A DNA stretch of 64,000 bases from an uncultured Clostridia bacterium (GTDB lineage Bacteria > Bacillota > Clostridia > TANB77 > CAG-508). The notes under the pieces were generated by a model. That model did not search any database and was not told where the DNA came from. It saw nothing but the letters and a program-made list of their open reading frames with translations. Location: assembly GCA_944389475.1 (NCBI GenBank), contig CALXMM010000004.1, positions 27,131 to 91,130 on the forward strand, in the 5' to 3' direction. The translations under genes and the position numbers were made by a program. This document shows, piece after piece, positions 17,780 through 26,328 of this stretch (positions are counted from its first letter, which is position 1; every line of letters begins with the position of its first letter).

Positions 17780-18146
17780 TCTTTTTTTCCTCCTCTAAAA
17801 TGTGATTTAAGGCCATTTGAATTATAAGTTCAACATGTTCATCATCTAAACTATAAAAAATTTGCTTTCCTTCTCTTCTAAATTTAACTAATTTACTATT
17901 TCTTAATAGTTGCAATTGATGTGATACCTGTGATTGATTTAAACCTAATAATTCGCATAAATCACATACACATAATTCTTCTTTTAATAAACTACAAATT
18001 ATTCTTAGTCTAGTTTCATCTGAAAATAATTTGAACATATTAGACAATTTTTGATATTCTTCTGATTTTGGTTCCAATGATTTAACATTATTTATTTTAT
18101 TAAAATGTGGACATATTTCCGAGCATACAAATTTATCTTCTTCCAT
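17766..18146 (-). CDS. cadC: CadC-type ArsR-family metal-sensing repressor
   Basis: A 126-residue winged-helix repressor. The sensing cysteines match S. aureus CadC (Cys7, 11, 58, 60) almost position for position: Cys8 and Cys12 in the N-terminal arm, and Cys59 and Cys61 in ELCVCDLC, with an extra Cys64. The DNA-reading helix is NQSQVSHQLQLL. Asp and His residues for the alpha-5 site are in DDEHVELIIQ. The frame is open to a TTG at 18167, but ATG 18146 with GAGGG close upstream and the match to CadC numbering favour this start. Metal binding should release it from the repeats at 18216-18255. Confidence 0.9.
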   Translation of the reverse strand: MEEDKFVCSEICPHFNKINNVKSLEPKSEEYQKLSNMFKLFSDETRLRIICSLLKEELCVCDLCELLGLNQSQVSHQLQLLRNSKLVKFRREGKQIFYSLDDEHVELIIQMALNHILEEEKKNGRM

Positions 18147-18204
18147 TATTACCCTCGCTTTCCTCAACTATATAAATTAAATTATTTTTAGGAATTTATA
18201 TTAC

Positions 18205-18255
18205 ATTATATGTTTTCATATGAGTATTCGTTCATATGATTGCTTATTCATATGA
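18205..18255 (-). promoter_or_regulatory. cadCA promoter with three 16-bp operator repeats
   Basis: TATAAT (-10) is at 18205-18210. Immediately upstream, the palindrome TCATATGA occurs at 18216, 18232 and 18248, exactly 16 bp apart, with AT-rich spacers. The copies cover the -35 position, so bound repressor would block the polymerase. The layout fits an ArsR/CadC operator. There is no good -35 hexamer. Confidence 0.7.
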
Positions 18256-18264
18256 TAATGCAAA

Positions 18265-18299
18265 AAAAATAATCTGTCAATAGATAACAGATTATTTTT
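18265..18299 (-). terminator. Terminator of the ffh-rpsP-trmD-rplS operon
   Basis: A 13-bp stem (18265-18277 with 18287-18299, core AATAATCTGT) with T-runs on either strand, 63 bases past the rplS stop. It also insulates the divergent cadC promoter. Confidence 0.75.
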
Positions 18300-18361
18300 C
18301 TAAAATAGTTTTTTACTTATTTTTTTACATAAATTACTTTAAAAACTGTAAATACAACTAA

Positions 18362-18970
18362 TTATTCGCTCTTCTTTGAATCATCTTCAGCTTTTGATTC
18401 TTCTTTAACTGTATCTTCAGCTTTTGGCTCTTCTGCTTTAACAGTTTCTTCAACTACTGGTTCTTCTGTTTTAGCAGTTTCTTCTTTAACTTCTTCAGTA
18501 GCTTTAGCTTCTACTGTTTCTTCAGCTTTAACTTCTTCTACTGGAGCTTCTTCAGCTTTTGGAGCCTCTTCTACTGGTTCTTCTTCAACAGCTGTTTTTA
18601 CTGTAATTTCTTTATTTTCAATTCTAGCACCAACTTGTTCTCTAGTTTTAGCAGCTTTACCTACTCTATCTCTTAGGTAATATAATTTAGCACGTCTTGC
18701 TTTACCTACTCTAACTAATTCTACTTTTTCTACTAATGGTGAATGAACTAAAAATGTTTTTTCTACACCAACACCAGAAGCTATTCTTCTAACTGTAAAT
18801 GTAGCATTTAAACCTCCACCTTGTTTTTTTATAATAATTCCTTCGAATACTTGGATTCTTTCTCTATTTCCTTCTTTTATTCTTTGGTGAACTCTTACAG
18901 TATTTCCAACCTTAAGAACTGGTATCTTTTCTTTTAGATGCTCATGCTCTATTGATTTTATGATATCCAT
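18362..18970 (-). CDS. rplS: Ribosomal protein L19 with an acidic C-terminal extension
   Basis: Residues 1 to about 115 are a standard large-subunit protein L19 ([48 protein letters not shown]), which contacts the intersubunit bridge. Bacterial L19 is normally about 115 residues; this one has 202. The extra 80 or so residues are a low-complexity Glu/Ala/Val/Pro/Lys tail with units like [12 protein letters not shown], strongly acidic and probably disordered. The start ATG shares one base with the trmD stop. There is no sign of a frameshift; the tail is in frame and in host codon usage. Confidence 0.95.
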   Translation of the reverse strand: MDIIKSIEHEHLKEKIPVLKVGNTVRVHQRIKEGNRERIQVFEGIIIKKQGGGLNATFTVRRIASGVGVEKTFLVHSPLVEKVELVRVGKARRAKLYYLRDRVGKAAKTREQVGARIENKEITVKTAVEEEPVEEAPKAEEAPVEEVKAEETVEAKATEEVKEETAKTEEPVVEETVKAEEPKAEDTVKEESKAEDDSKKSE

Positions 18971-19704
18971 TATTTACTTCCTCCTTCTTTAAAATTTTTA
19001 TAATCACTTAATATTTTTTTATCTTCTTTAGATAATTCAATTTCTTTTAGCAAATCTGGTCTTTTTAAATATGTATTTATTAAAGCTTGATGTCTTCTCC
19101 ATTTATTTATATTTTCATGATGTCCAGATAATAAAACTTCTGGAACTTTTTTATCTAAAAATATTTCAGGTCTAGTATATTGTGGATATTCTAAAAGTCC
19201 ATTTGTAAAAGATTCCTCTTGAACAGAATCCTCCTTTAAAACTCCTTTTACATACCTACTCACACTATCTATTAAAACCATTGCTGGTAATTCTCCGCCA
19301 GTTAATACATAATCACCAATCGAAATTTCCTCATCTACAATTTCATCAATCACTCTTTGGTCAATACCCTCATAATGACCACAAAGTAATGTGATACTTT
19401 CTTCCTTTGCAAGATTTTGTACAATTTGTTGATTTAAAGTTTTTCCCTGTGGTGATAAATATATTACTTTTGCATTTTCATCTTGAATAGATTTAAATGC
19501 ATCATATACTACTGTTGGTTCCATAACCATTCCAGCTCCACCACCATAAGGAGTATCATCTACTTTTTTATGCTTATCTTTAGAAAAATCTCTAATATTT
19601 ATTAAATTAATATCTATTAGTCCTTTTTCTTTTCCTCTTCCAATAATGCTTTCATCTAAAGCAGAAAACATTTCCGGAAAAAGAGTTAAAACATTAAATT
19701 TCAT
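18970..19704 (-). CDS. trmD: tRNA (guanine37-N1)-methyltransferase TrmD
   Basis: A 244-residue SPOUT methyltransferase that makes m1G37 in tRNAs with G36G37, preventing +1 frameshifting. The start [13 protein letters not shown], the [13 protein letters not shown] substrate segment and the knot sequence [10 protein letters not shown]...[15 protein letters not shown] are diagnostic. AGGAGG precedes the ATG. It sits between rimM and rplS in the conserved order. Confidence 0.97.
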   Translation of the reverse strand: MKFNVLTLFPEMFSALDESIIGRGKEKGLIDINLINIRDFSKDKHKKVDDTPYGGGAGMVMEPTVVYDAFKSIQDENAKVIYLSPQGKTLNQQIVQNLAKEESITLLCGHYEGIDQRVIDEIVDEEISIGDYVLTGGELPAMVLIDSVSRYVKGVLKEDSVQEESFTNGLLEYPQYTRPEIFLDKKVPEVLLSGHHENINKWRRHQALINTYLKRPDLLKEIELSKEDKKILSDYKNFKEGGSK

Positions 19705-19712
19705 TCTTCCTC

Positions 19713-20216
19713 CTATAATAAACCAGGAATAAGATTTATTATCATCTTTTTATTTTTTAAATCAACCTTTTTTACAACATCTGCAATTGCGGGAATTAAT
19801 ATTTGTTTTCCGAGATTGTCTTTTATTACATATACATCATTACTACCAGTTGGAAATACATCATCTATTTTGCCTAAATATTCATCTTTATCTGAAAACA
19901 CATCAAGACCAATTAAATCTACAATATAATATGTATCTTCTCCTAATTCTTCTTGGGTTTCTTTTTCTGTTTTCACATAAAAATTTCTATATTTTTCTGC
20001 TTCTTCTATAGAATCTATTCCTTCGAGCTTTAATAAGACTTGATTTTTGTTAAATCTTACTTGCTCAATTTTTACTTTTTTGAGTTCATTTTTTAATTGT
20101 ATATATATATACTTTAAACTTTTAAATTTATTAATATCATCAGTAAAAGGATTTATTTTTACAACACCTTTTAACCCATTTGTATTAACAATTTGTCCAA
20201 TCTCTATATATTCCAT
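19713..20216 (-). CDS. rimM: Ribosome maturation factor RimM
   Basis: A 167-residue 30S assembly factor that binds S19 and helps 16S rRNA maturation. The N-terminal RimM domain begins EIGQIVNTNGLKGVVKI, and the PRC-barrel part contains YYIVDLIGLDVF and GSNDVYVI with ILIPAI near the end. GGAG is a few bases upstream of ATG 20216. It lies between khpA and trmD, nine bases from each neighbour. Confidence 0.95.
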   Translation of the reverse strand: MEYIEIGQIVNTNGLKGVVKINPFTDDINKFKSLKYIYIQLKNELKKVKIEQVRFNKNQVLLKLEGIDSIEEAEKYRNFYVKTEKETQEELGEDTYYIVDLIGLDVFSDKDEYLGKIDDVFPTGSNDVYVIKDNLGKQILIPAIADVVKKVDLKNKKMIINLIPGLL

Positions 20217-20225
20217 ATTAACTCC

Positions 20226-20456
20226 TTAGTCGATGAATTCAATTGTAACTTTTTTGTCCTCTTTTGATGCTATAGATTTCATTATAGCTCTAACTGCTCT
20301 AGCAACTCTTCCTTGTTTACCTATAACTTTTCCCATATCATCTTCTGCAACTTTTACTTCGTATACAACTGATTTTTCACCATTTAATTCTTTTATAGAT
20401 ACTTCCTCTGGATTATCTACTAAATTTCTTATCATTAAATCTAATACTTCTTTCAT
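20226..20456 (-). CDS. khpA: KH-domain RNA-binding protein KhpA
   Basis: A 76-residue single KH domain with the GxxG loop as GKQGRVARAVR. Homologues (YlqC/KhpA) bind RNA, usually with KhpB, and affect cell elongation and sRNA or mRNA regulation. The position between rpsP and rimM is the standard one. AGGAGG precedes the start. Confidence 0.94.
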   Translation of the reverse strand: MKEVLDLMIRNLVDNPEEVSIKELNGEKSVVYEVKVAEDDMGKVIGKQGRVARAVRAIMKSIASKEDKKVTIEFID

Positions 20457-20476
20457 TTGTTTACCTCCTCAAGTCA

Positions 20477-20716
20477 TTAGTCTTTATTAGCTAATTCTAT
20501 TAATTTTTTTACTGTGTCTGTAGGTTTAGCTCCATTTTTAATCCATGTTGCAACAGCTTCTTTATCTAAAACTATTGTAGATGGTTCTGTCATAGGATCA
20601 TATGTTCCTACTTGAGCAATAACTTTTCCATCTCTTGGACTTCTAGAGTCTGCTACTACTATATGATAAAAAGGTGCTTTTTTCTTTCCTTCTCTTTGTA
20701 GTCTAATTTTTACCAT
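20477..20716 (-). CDS. rpsP: 30S ribosomal protein S16
   Basis: A 79-residue S16, with the start [29 protein letters not shown] typical of the family and a normal length. AGGAGGTG lies upstream of the ATG. Second ribosomal gene of the operon after ffh. Confidence 0.97.
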   Translation of the reverse strand: MVKIRLQREGKKKAPFYHIVVADSRSPRDGKVIAQVGTYDPMTEPSTIVLDKEAVATWIKNGAKPTDTVKKLIELANKD

Positions 20717-20769
20717 TTATTTCACCTCCTAAAAATCTAAGTAATTTATTATTAATTATTATTAATAAT

Positions 20770-22119
20770 CTACATTTTAAAATCTTTTAAATCCTTAAGA
20801 TTTAGATTTTTCATCATATTTCTCATTCCCTTACCTGTCTTAATTTTCTTCATCATTTTTTGTGTTGTTTCGAATGAGTTCATAAATTTATTTATTTGTT
20901 GTACTGATGTACCACTACCATTTGCAATTCTTTTCCTTCTACTAGCATTCAATAATCTAGGTTCTCTTCTTTCTTCATTTGTCATTGAACAAATAATAGC
21001 TTCTATTCTGTCAAATTCCTTATCATCTACTTTTATATTTTTTAATTGATTCATTCCTGGAATCATTTTTAATAGAGATGAAAAAGACCCCATTTTTTTA
21101 ACTTGTCTTAATTGTGCTAAATAATCATTTAAATCGAATGTTTGCTTTCTTAATTGTTCTTCCATTTTCTTAGCTTCTTCTTCATCAAATGACTCTTCAG
21201 CTTTTTCTATTATAGAAAGAACATCACCCATTCCTAGAATTCTAGATGCCATTCTGTCCGGATGGAATTGTTCTATATCACTAAGTTTTTCACCTGTTGC
21301 TATGTATTTTATAGGTTTTCCTGTAACTTTCTTAACAGATAATGCTGCACCACCACGTGTATCACCATCTAATTTTGTTAAGATAATTCCATCAATTCCT
21401 ACTTTTTCATTAAATGTTGTTGCAACATTTACAGCTTCTTGACCTGTCATACTATCTACTACTAATAAAATTTCCTGTGGTCTTACACCTTGTTTTAAAT
21501 CTTGCAATTCTTTCATTAAGTCATCATCTATTTGAAGTCTACCAGCAGTATCAAGTATTATTACATCATTTAATTTTTTTATAGCTTCATCTATTGACCT
21601 TTTTGCAATATTTACTACATTTTTAGAATTTTCATCACTGAAAACAGGAATATTTAATTGTTTTCCAACAACTTGAAGTTGTTTAATAGCTGCTGGTCTG
21701 TAAACATCACATGCAACCAATAGTGGTTTTTTACCTTGTTTTCTTAAAATATTTGCAAGTTTACCCGCTGTTGTTGTTTTACCAGAACCTTGCAAACCAA
21801 TTAACATTATAATAGTTGGAGCATTTGGTAAAAATGTAATTTTACTTTCTGTTCCACCTAATAATTCTACTAATTCATCTTTAACAATTTTTATAACTTG
21901 TTGTCCAGGTGTTAATGATTTTAACACATCTTGACCAAGTGCTTTTTCTTGTATATCTGCAATAAATTCTTTAACAATTTTATAGTTTACATCAGCTTCT
22001 AATAATGCAAGTTTAACTTCTCTTAACATATCTTTTAAGTCTGATTCTGTAACTCTTGCCTTGCCTCTGAATTTACTTGTTATTCTTTGTAATTTAGAAG
22101 ATAATCCTTCGAAAGCCAT
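20770..22119 (-). CDS. ffh: Signal recognition particle protein Ffh
   Basis: A 449-residue SRP54 GTPase that binds signal sequences and SRP RNA for co-translational targeting to FtsY and SecYEG. The N and G domains carry GLQGSGKTTT (G1), DTAGR (G3) and TKLDGD (G4). The Met-rich M domain follows, with the signature SMTNEERREPRLL and a run of methionines near the C-terminus (TTQKMMKKIKTGKGMRNMM). Preceded by ylxM with a 26-base gap, the usual arrangement. Confidence 0.97.
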   Translation of the reverse strand: MAFEGLSSKLQRITSKFRGKARVTESDLKDMLREVKLALLEADVNYKIVKEFIADIQEKALGQDVLKSLTPGQQVIKIVKDELVELLGGTESKITFLPNAPTIIMLIGLQGSGKTTTAGKLANILRKQGKKPLLVACDVYRPAAIKQLQVVGKQLNIPVFSDENSKNVVNIAKRSIDEAIKKLNDVIILDTAGRLQIDDDLMKELQDLKQGVRPQEILLVVDSMTGQEAVNVATTFNEKVGIDGIILTKLDGDTRGGAALSVKKVTGKPIKYIATGEKLSDIEQFHPDRMASRILGMGDVLSIIEKAEESFDEEEAKKMEEQLRKQTFDLNDYLAQLRQVKKMGSFSSLLKMIPGMNQLKNIKVDDKEFDRIEAIICSMTNEERREPRLLNASRRKRIANGSGTSVQQINKFMNSFETTQKMMKKIKTGKGMRNMMKNLNLKDLKDFKM

Positions 22120-22145
22120 TATTGCCTCCTTAATCTAATTCAAAA

Positions 22146-22481
22146 TTATATTAATTTCTTTAATTCTGCTTTTATATTTTCTACTGTCTTTTTATCTTGT
22201 ATTTGCAAATTATTCAATTTAGAAATAACATCATTTACTATTTTTTCCTGTTCCTTAATTTTTTTCATAATTCCTAACTTGTTTTCCAAATCGTATAATT
22301 TATTTTCTCCACTTTTTATATTATCTCTTACAGCTTGTCTTGTAATATTATGATTTTCTGCAATTTCTGATAAAGAAAAATCACTATTATAATATTCATC
22401 TAAAATTTCAAACTGTTTTGCTGTTAATATGTTTTTATAAATTTGAGATAATATGCTTATTTCTATGTTTTTTTCCATCAT
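22146..22481 (-). CDS. ylxM: YlxM-type SRP-associated helix-turn-helix protein
   Basis: A 111-residue UPF0122 protein. The sigma-70 region-4-like helix-turn-helix reads DFSLSEIAENHNITRQAVRDNIKSGENKL. YlxM proteins are reported to associate with SRP and modulate Ffh GTPase. It is the first gene of the operon, and its own HTH could act on the palindrome at 22514-22534 (inference). Two adjacent ATG codons (22481 and 22478) are equally possible starts after AAGGG. Confidence 0.92.
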   Translation of the reverse strand: MMEKNIEISILSQIYKNILTAKQFEILDEYYNSDFSLSEIAENHNITRQAVRDNIKSGENKLYDLENKLGIMKKIKEQEKIVNDVISKLNNLQIQDKKTVENIKAELKKLI

Positions 22482-22511
22482 TACACCCTTTTCTTTTTGT
22501 AATGCTACTAT

Positions 22512-22540
22512 ACTTTACACCATTTTAGTGTAAATGTCAA
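22512..22540 (-). promoter_or_regulatory. Promoter of the ylxM-ffh operon with an embedded inverted repeat
   Basis: TTGACA (22535-22540) and TAAAGT (22512-22517), 17 bases apart. The spacer and the -10 are covered by TTTACAC-N7-GTGTAAA (22514-22534), a perfect 7-bp inverted repeat placed where an operator would block transcription. Confidence 0.7.
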
Positions 22541-22548
22541 GAGCTTTA

Positions 22549-22635
22549 CAAAAAAAATGAGCTTTAGTCCATCAAAATCTCTGATTTTGTTTGATGAGCA
22601 ATATGCAAAGCTATGGCCCATTCCTAAAGTTCATT
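22549..22635 (-). terminator. Long imperfect hairpin element, possible terminator
   Basis: An 80-bp element bounded by AATGAACTTTAG and CTAAAGCTCATT (minus strand, one mismatch), with further internal pairing (CATCAAAATC with GATTTT/GATG). It runs into eight T on the minus strand. It follows the DUF4363 stop at once and would terminate that transcript. Its ends resemble the arms of the 29-bp repeats at 15.9 and 37.7 kb, so it may be a longer member of that family. Confidence 0.55.
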
Positions 22636-23023
22636 AAAACAAATTTCTTATTAATACTCTTTCTTTATCTACTATATGATTTATAATATATACACATTCA
22701 TCTAGCTGTGGTATTGCTTGTGCATACTCTTCCACATCAATATTTCCTTTTATTACAGTTATTTGTCTTGCTACCTTTTCTAATTCATTATGTTCTATAT
22801 AGCATGACAATATATTTAAATTTTTGTTCCATTGTTCTTCTACTTTTTTTACTTCTTCATTTATTTTAATTTTATCTTTATTTTCTTCCTCCATTTGATT
22901 TCTTAATATTCCCAAACTTTCATTTAAATTTGAAAAAACTTCTTTAGTATAATTATTGCTTATTAAATCCATACTAATTATTAAAGCAATTACTAATACG
23001 CACACAACGATTTCTTTATACAT
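22634..23023 (-). CDS. DUF4363 family membrane-anchored protein
   Basis: A 129-residue protein that I assign to DUF4363, of unknown function. One N-terminal transmembrane helix (about residues 5-22, IVVCVLVIALIISMDLI) is followed by a helical extracytoplasmic part. The frame is open to 23071, but ATG 23023 with GAAAGGAAAA upstream fits better and leaves the normal anchor at the N-terminus. It overlaps the end of the DUF421 gene by eight bases, the usual pairing for these families in Clostridia. Confidence 0.8.
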   Translation of the reverse strand: MYKEIVVCVLVIALIISMDLISNNYTKEVFSNLNESLGILRNQMEEENKDKIKINEEVKKVEEQWNKNLNILSCYIEHNELEKVARQITVIKGNIDVEEYAQAIPQLDECVYIINHIVDKERVLIRNLF

Positions 23024-23723
23024 TTTTATTTTTCCTTTCTTTAGCTTGGCAAAAAAATTGTCCTTCTCCATCTATGGTAACTACTAAAGCATCTTTGGGT
23101 TTTATTTTAAATTTTGCGACTTGCTTTTCTAGCCATTTTTCATCTTTTCCTAACTTTTTCAAATTATCCTTCATTACCACACCATCTATAACTAAATCGT
23201 ATGCAATTCCTTCATATTCAGGTTTTATATTGAAATCTTTTATTACTACATTCCTTTTCTCCGGCTTCGGTATTACCGTTATTTGACCACTTGTTTCCAA
23301 AATTGCATATTCCACATCACCGATATTAAAAATATTATTTGAACGTAACCTTTCCTCAAGTTCATTTATTGTAAATCTTTCTCTTTTTAAAATTTTCTCA
23401 TCAATTTTTCCCCTATATATTAAAATTGTTGGTTTTCCGCAAACTATCTCTCGAAATCTTAAACTTTTCATATTTAAAACCGAAATTATTAAATGCATAA
23501 CTAATAAACCTAAAATTGGAATTATTCCATTTGCAATAGGAATTCCTACATCTGACATTGGAATAGAGGCTAAATCTGCAATCATAATGGAAATTGCTAA
23601 TTCAAATGGCTGTAATTGCCCTATTTCTCTTTTTCCCATTAATCTCATTACTAATAAAACAAATATGTATATAATTATAGCTCTTAAAAAATTTGCTAAC
23701 ACAATATCACCTACTATTTCCAT
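23016..23723 (-). CDS. DUF421 / YetF-family membrane protein
   Basis: A 235-residue protein with three N-terminal membrane helices (about 10-85), containing the family signature MGKREIGQLQPFELAISIMIADL, and a cytoplasmic two-part domain. Relatives such as B. subtilis YetF are linked to spores and envelope, but the molecular role is unclear. ATG 23723 has no clear ribosome binding site; a GTG at 23702 has AGG seven bases upstream and is an alternative start. Followed by DUF4363 with an overlap. Confidence 0.88.
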   Translation of the reverse strand: MEIVGDIVLANFLRAIIIYIFVLLVMRLMGKREIGQLQPFELAISIMIADLASIPMSDVGIPIANGIIPILGLLVMHLIISVLNMKSLRFREIVCGKPTILIYRGKIDEKILKRERFTINELEERLRSNNIFNIGDVEYAILETSGQITVIPKPEKRNVVIKDFNIKPEYEGIAYDLVIDGVVMKDNLKKLGKDEKWLEKQVAKFKIKPKDALVVTIDGEGQFFCQAKERKNKNV

Positions 23724-23871
23724 ATAAAAACTTATTTGCTTTTATGCAAATATTTTCTCTTATCTTTCAATTTTATTATGCCTTTTTTTAATTTTTTTAT
23801 ACATTTTTGAATATTTAATTTATCTTTGTAAATAATACTATTATGAAACCATTTTAAGGAGGTTTTATATT

Positions 23872-24249
23872 ATGGCTGATAGTCAAATGAATGTAAAAGG
23901 AAATTCAACAACAAGTACCATGGGACAAATACTATGGAGATTGGTAACATCTGCTGTAGTTTTAGCTATAACTGCTTTTTTCACTCCTGGTTTCTCAATT
24001 AATAATATTTGGACATTAGCAATTGCTGCTATAGTTCTTTCAATTATGGACTATATAATTACAAGATTTACTGGCTTGCATGCTAGTAGTTTTGGTAGAG
24101 GTATTGTTGGTTTCGTACTTGCTGTCGCTACATTATATGCTACACAATTCTTCGTTGCAGGTTATACAATATCTTGGATGGCAGCAATAATAGGTGCTTT
24201 AATTTATGGAGTAGTAGATTATTTTATTCCTGGTACTCAAAGTGTATAA
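23872..24249 (+). CDS. Small four-helix membrane protein (holin-like / YvlD-like)
   Basis: A 125-residue protein with four predicted membrane helices (about 22-42, 48-66, 77-95, 98-118) and short loops (FTPGFSINN, then YFIPG near the end). The pattern is like the PF04020 group labelled phage-holin-like, which are mostly chromosomal proteins of unknown function. AAGGAGG precedes the ATG. Upstream, TGAATA with AATAATA 17 bases later weakly resembles a forespore sigma-F/G promoter; if real, it would be sporulation-expressed. It is monocistronic, with no other phage genes nearby. Confidence 0.7.
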   Translation: MADSQMNVKGNSTTSTMGQILWRLVTSAVVLAITAFFTPGFSINNIWTLAIAAIVLSIMDYIITRFTGLHASSFGRGIVGFVLAVATLYATQFFVAGYTISWMAAIIGALIYGVVDYFIPGTQSV

Positions 24250-24292
24250 TTCTAGGATAAATAAAACATATATCTAGTAATTATATTGCTGC

Positions 24293-24321
24293 AAAAAAGA
24301 GCAGGGTTATTTCCCTGCTCT
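24293..24321 (-). terminator. Terminator of the pyrophosphorylase operon
   Basis: A 9-bp GC-rich stem AGAGCAGGG/CCCTGCTCT with a six-base loop, followed by six T on the minus strand. It can also serve the convergent plus-strand gene. Confidence 0.85.
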
Positions 24322-24362
24322 CTTGTTATTATTTTAAAATTAAATCTTTCGGCACAATTTAA

Positions 24363-25037
24363 TTAATCAATTTTTTCTACAATTTCATTTTTATTTTTAT
24401 AAATAGAATGTGGTGGAACAACTCCTCTTACAGATGAAAGTGGATATATATTTGTATTTCTTCCTATTACACTTCCTGGATTTAATATGGAACCACATCC
24501 AACCTCTACATTATCTCCTACCATTGAGCCAAACTTTTTTAGTCCTGTTTCTATCTTTTCTTTACCATTTTTTACAATTACCAACTTTTTGTCTGATTTA
24601 ACATTTGAAGTTATAGAACCTGCTCCCATATGTGATTTATATCCCAATATTGAATCTCCTACATAATTATAATGAGGTACTTGTACTTTATTAAATAATA
24701 TTACATTTTTTAATTCTGTTGAATTTCCTACTACTGCTCCTTCTCCAATAATAGCTTTTCCTCTTATAAATGCACAATGTCTTATTTCTGCATTTTTTCC
24801 AATTATTACTGGTCCTTTTATATATGCTGTTGGTGCTACTTTTGCACTCTTAGCTATCCATATATTTTCTCCTTTTTCCTCATACTCTTCTTTATCCAAT
24901 GTCTTTCCTAATTCTATAATAAACTCTTCTATTTTAGGTAAAACTTCCCATGGATATGTACATCCTTTAAATATATCTTTTGCAATTGTTTCATCTAAAT
25001 TATATAAATTTTCTATTCTACATTCTTCCATCTTCAT
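24363..25037 (-). CDS. Left-handed beta-helix acyltransferase (GlmU C-domain-like)
   Basis: A 224-residue protein with hexapeptide repeats (IAKSAKVAPTAYIKGPVIIGKNAEI, then IRGKAIIGEGAVVGN) typical of trimeric left-handed beta-helix enzymes. The order resembles the acetyltransferase half of GlmU, including GYKSHMGAGSITSN near the active site. With the adjacent UAP1-like gene it could form a split GlmU: one protein acetylates glucosamine-1-phosphate and the other adds UMP. ATG 25037 follows GGAGGA closely; ATG 25031 is also possible. The frame overlaps the end of the upstream gene. Confidence 0.8.
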   Translation of the reverse strand: MKMEECRIENLYNLDETIAKDIFKGCTYPWEVLPKIEEFIIELGKTLDKEEYEEKGENIWIAKSAKVAPTAYIKGPVIIGKNAEIRHCAFIRGKAIIGEGAVVGNSTELKNVILFNKVQVPHYNYVGDSILGYKSHMGAGSITSNVKSDKKLVIVKNGKEKIETGLKKFGSMVGDNVEVGCGSILNPGSVIGRNTNIYPLSSVRGVVPPHSIYKNKNEIVEKID

Positions 25038-26274
25038 GTCTCCTCCAATATTCATTATATAATTTTATTGCTGTTTCTGGACTATCTACACCATCTTTAT
25101 TTTTTACTGGTGCAAAATCTTCTTCCCTTTTTCCTCTTACTATTGATATTTGGCTAAAGAATTCAAAAGAGTCAAATATAAAATATTCAAATTTATATGC
25201 ATTTGGCTCACTTGGTTCTACCATTTTGCAATTTTCATCCATATACTCATATTTTTTATGTGCTTTATGATATGGTAAATTTTCTTTACTTATTTTATCT
25301 ATTGCATTTAAGCTAAATAAATTACATGTAATATTTGATTCTCCAAATAACATTTCTCCATTTTCATTTTTGGCTTCTATCATTTCTTCTGGAATTTCTG
25401 AATACTCTATAACTTTTACTTTTCCATTTTTTAAGCATAAAGTTCCTACCTTCTCTTTTGGAAAAGCCTTAAGTATTGACCTTGTTCCAATCTCTGATTT
25501 TTCTTTTATTGCAACTCCCATTAACAATGTATCCACCATCTTTAGCAATACATTATCTATCTGACCTATGTATACCCATTCTATGCCTTTTGCCTTCATA
25601 TCTTCTATTACTCCTCTATCACGCATAGACTTAAATACACTACCATTTCCATCTGCTGCTTTTCTTATATTATAATCTTCATCCACTATCAATTGTCCAT
25701 CTTCTGTTATTAGTGGTAATTCTCCTTGCTCAAAAAATCCAACATATTCTTTTGGATACCCAAAATAACTATGCTCTTCAAAAAAGTTTACTATTTGTTC
25801 ATTATTCTTATTGCTTGTCATTATATACCATGGTATTGTAACACCATATTTCTTATTTGCTCTAGCAATAGAATCTGCCATAATTTCGAATAAATATTTA
25901 GGTTTAGGCTCTACATCTATTTTAAATGTTCCCTTTGGTCCATTAAATCCAAGTCTTGTTCCTTCTCCTCCTGCCATTATAACCACTGCAAACTTATTGT
26001 TCTTTACAACATTTGCACCTAATTCCTCATATTCATCAAACTCTTCTTTAGAAAGCTTATCTGGATTTACAGATTTAACTGGCTTTAATTCTCCAACATC
26101 TACATCTGCTGTTTCTTTTATATTCTCATATAATTTTTCTATTTCTTTTAAATTTATTTGGCTTAATTGTTTTATTAATTTTTCTCTTTTATTAATATCT
26201 ACTTTATTTAATATATCCAATAATCTAGGTTGTTTATATTCTCTTAATTCTTCTAAAATTTCATTTTCTTCCAT
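25018..26274 (-). CDS. UDPGP-family nucleotidyltransferase (UAP1-like UDP-GlcNAc pyrophosphorylase)
   Basis: A 418-residue enzyme of the eukaryotic-type UDP-sugar pyrophosphorylase family, which makes UDP-N-acetylhexosamine or UDP-glucose from UTP and the sugar-1-phosphate. The nucleotide loop is MAGGEGTRLGFNGPKG near residues 98-113. Further signatures are PWYIMTSNKNNEQI, FFEQGELPLI, GNGSVFKSM and VEPSEPNAYKFEYFIFD. Most bacteria use GlmU, so this type is less common. An AGGGGAGG site precedes ATG 26274. The overlap with the beta-helix gene argues for one pathway, probably cell-wall sugar nucleotides. Confidence 0.88.
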   Translation of the reverse strand: MEENEILEELREYKQPRLLDILNKVDINKREKLIKQLSQINLKEIEKLYENIKETADVDVGELKPVKSVNPDKLSKEEFDEYEELGANVVKNNKFAVVIMAGGEGTRLGFNGPKGTFKIDVEPKPKYLFEIMADSIARANKKYGVTIPWYIMTSNKNNEQIVNFFEEHSYFGYPKEYVGFFEQGELPLITEDGQLIVDEDYNIRKAADGNGSVFKSMRDRGVIEDMKAKGIEWVYIGQIDNVLLKMVDTLLMGVAIKEKSEIGTRSILKAFPKEKVGTLCLKNGKVKVIEYSEIPEEMIEAKNENGEMLFGESNITCNLFSLNAIDKISKENLPYHKAHKKYEYMDENCKMVEPSEPNAYKFEYFIFDSFEFFSQISIVRGKREEDFAPVKNKDGVDSPETAIKLYNEYWRRHEDGRM

Positions 26275-26299
26275 AAGTAACCTCCCCTTAACTCATGAT

Positions 26300-26328
26300 A
26301 TTTTATCATATGTTTACTCTTTTTGCAA
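26300..26328 (-). promoter_or_regulatory. Promoter of the UAP1-like operon
   Basis: TTGCAA (26323-26328) and TAAAAT (26300-26305), 17 bases apart, about 25 bases upstream of the start codon. Confidence 0.6.

Noticed and set aside
18216..18255. CRISPR array suggested by the regularly spaced repeats
   Set aside because: Only three 8-bp palindromes with 8-bp spacers; far too short, and placed at a metal-sensor promoter.
23872..24249. Prophage remnant suggested by the holin-like label
   Set aside because: No integrase, structural phage genes or att sites nearby; the family is mostly chromosomal.
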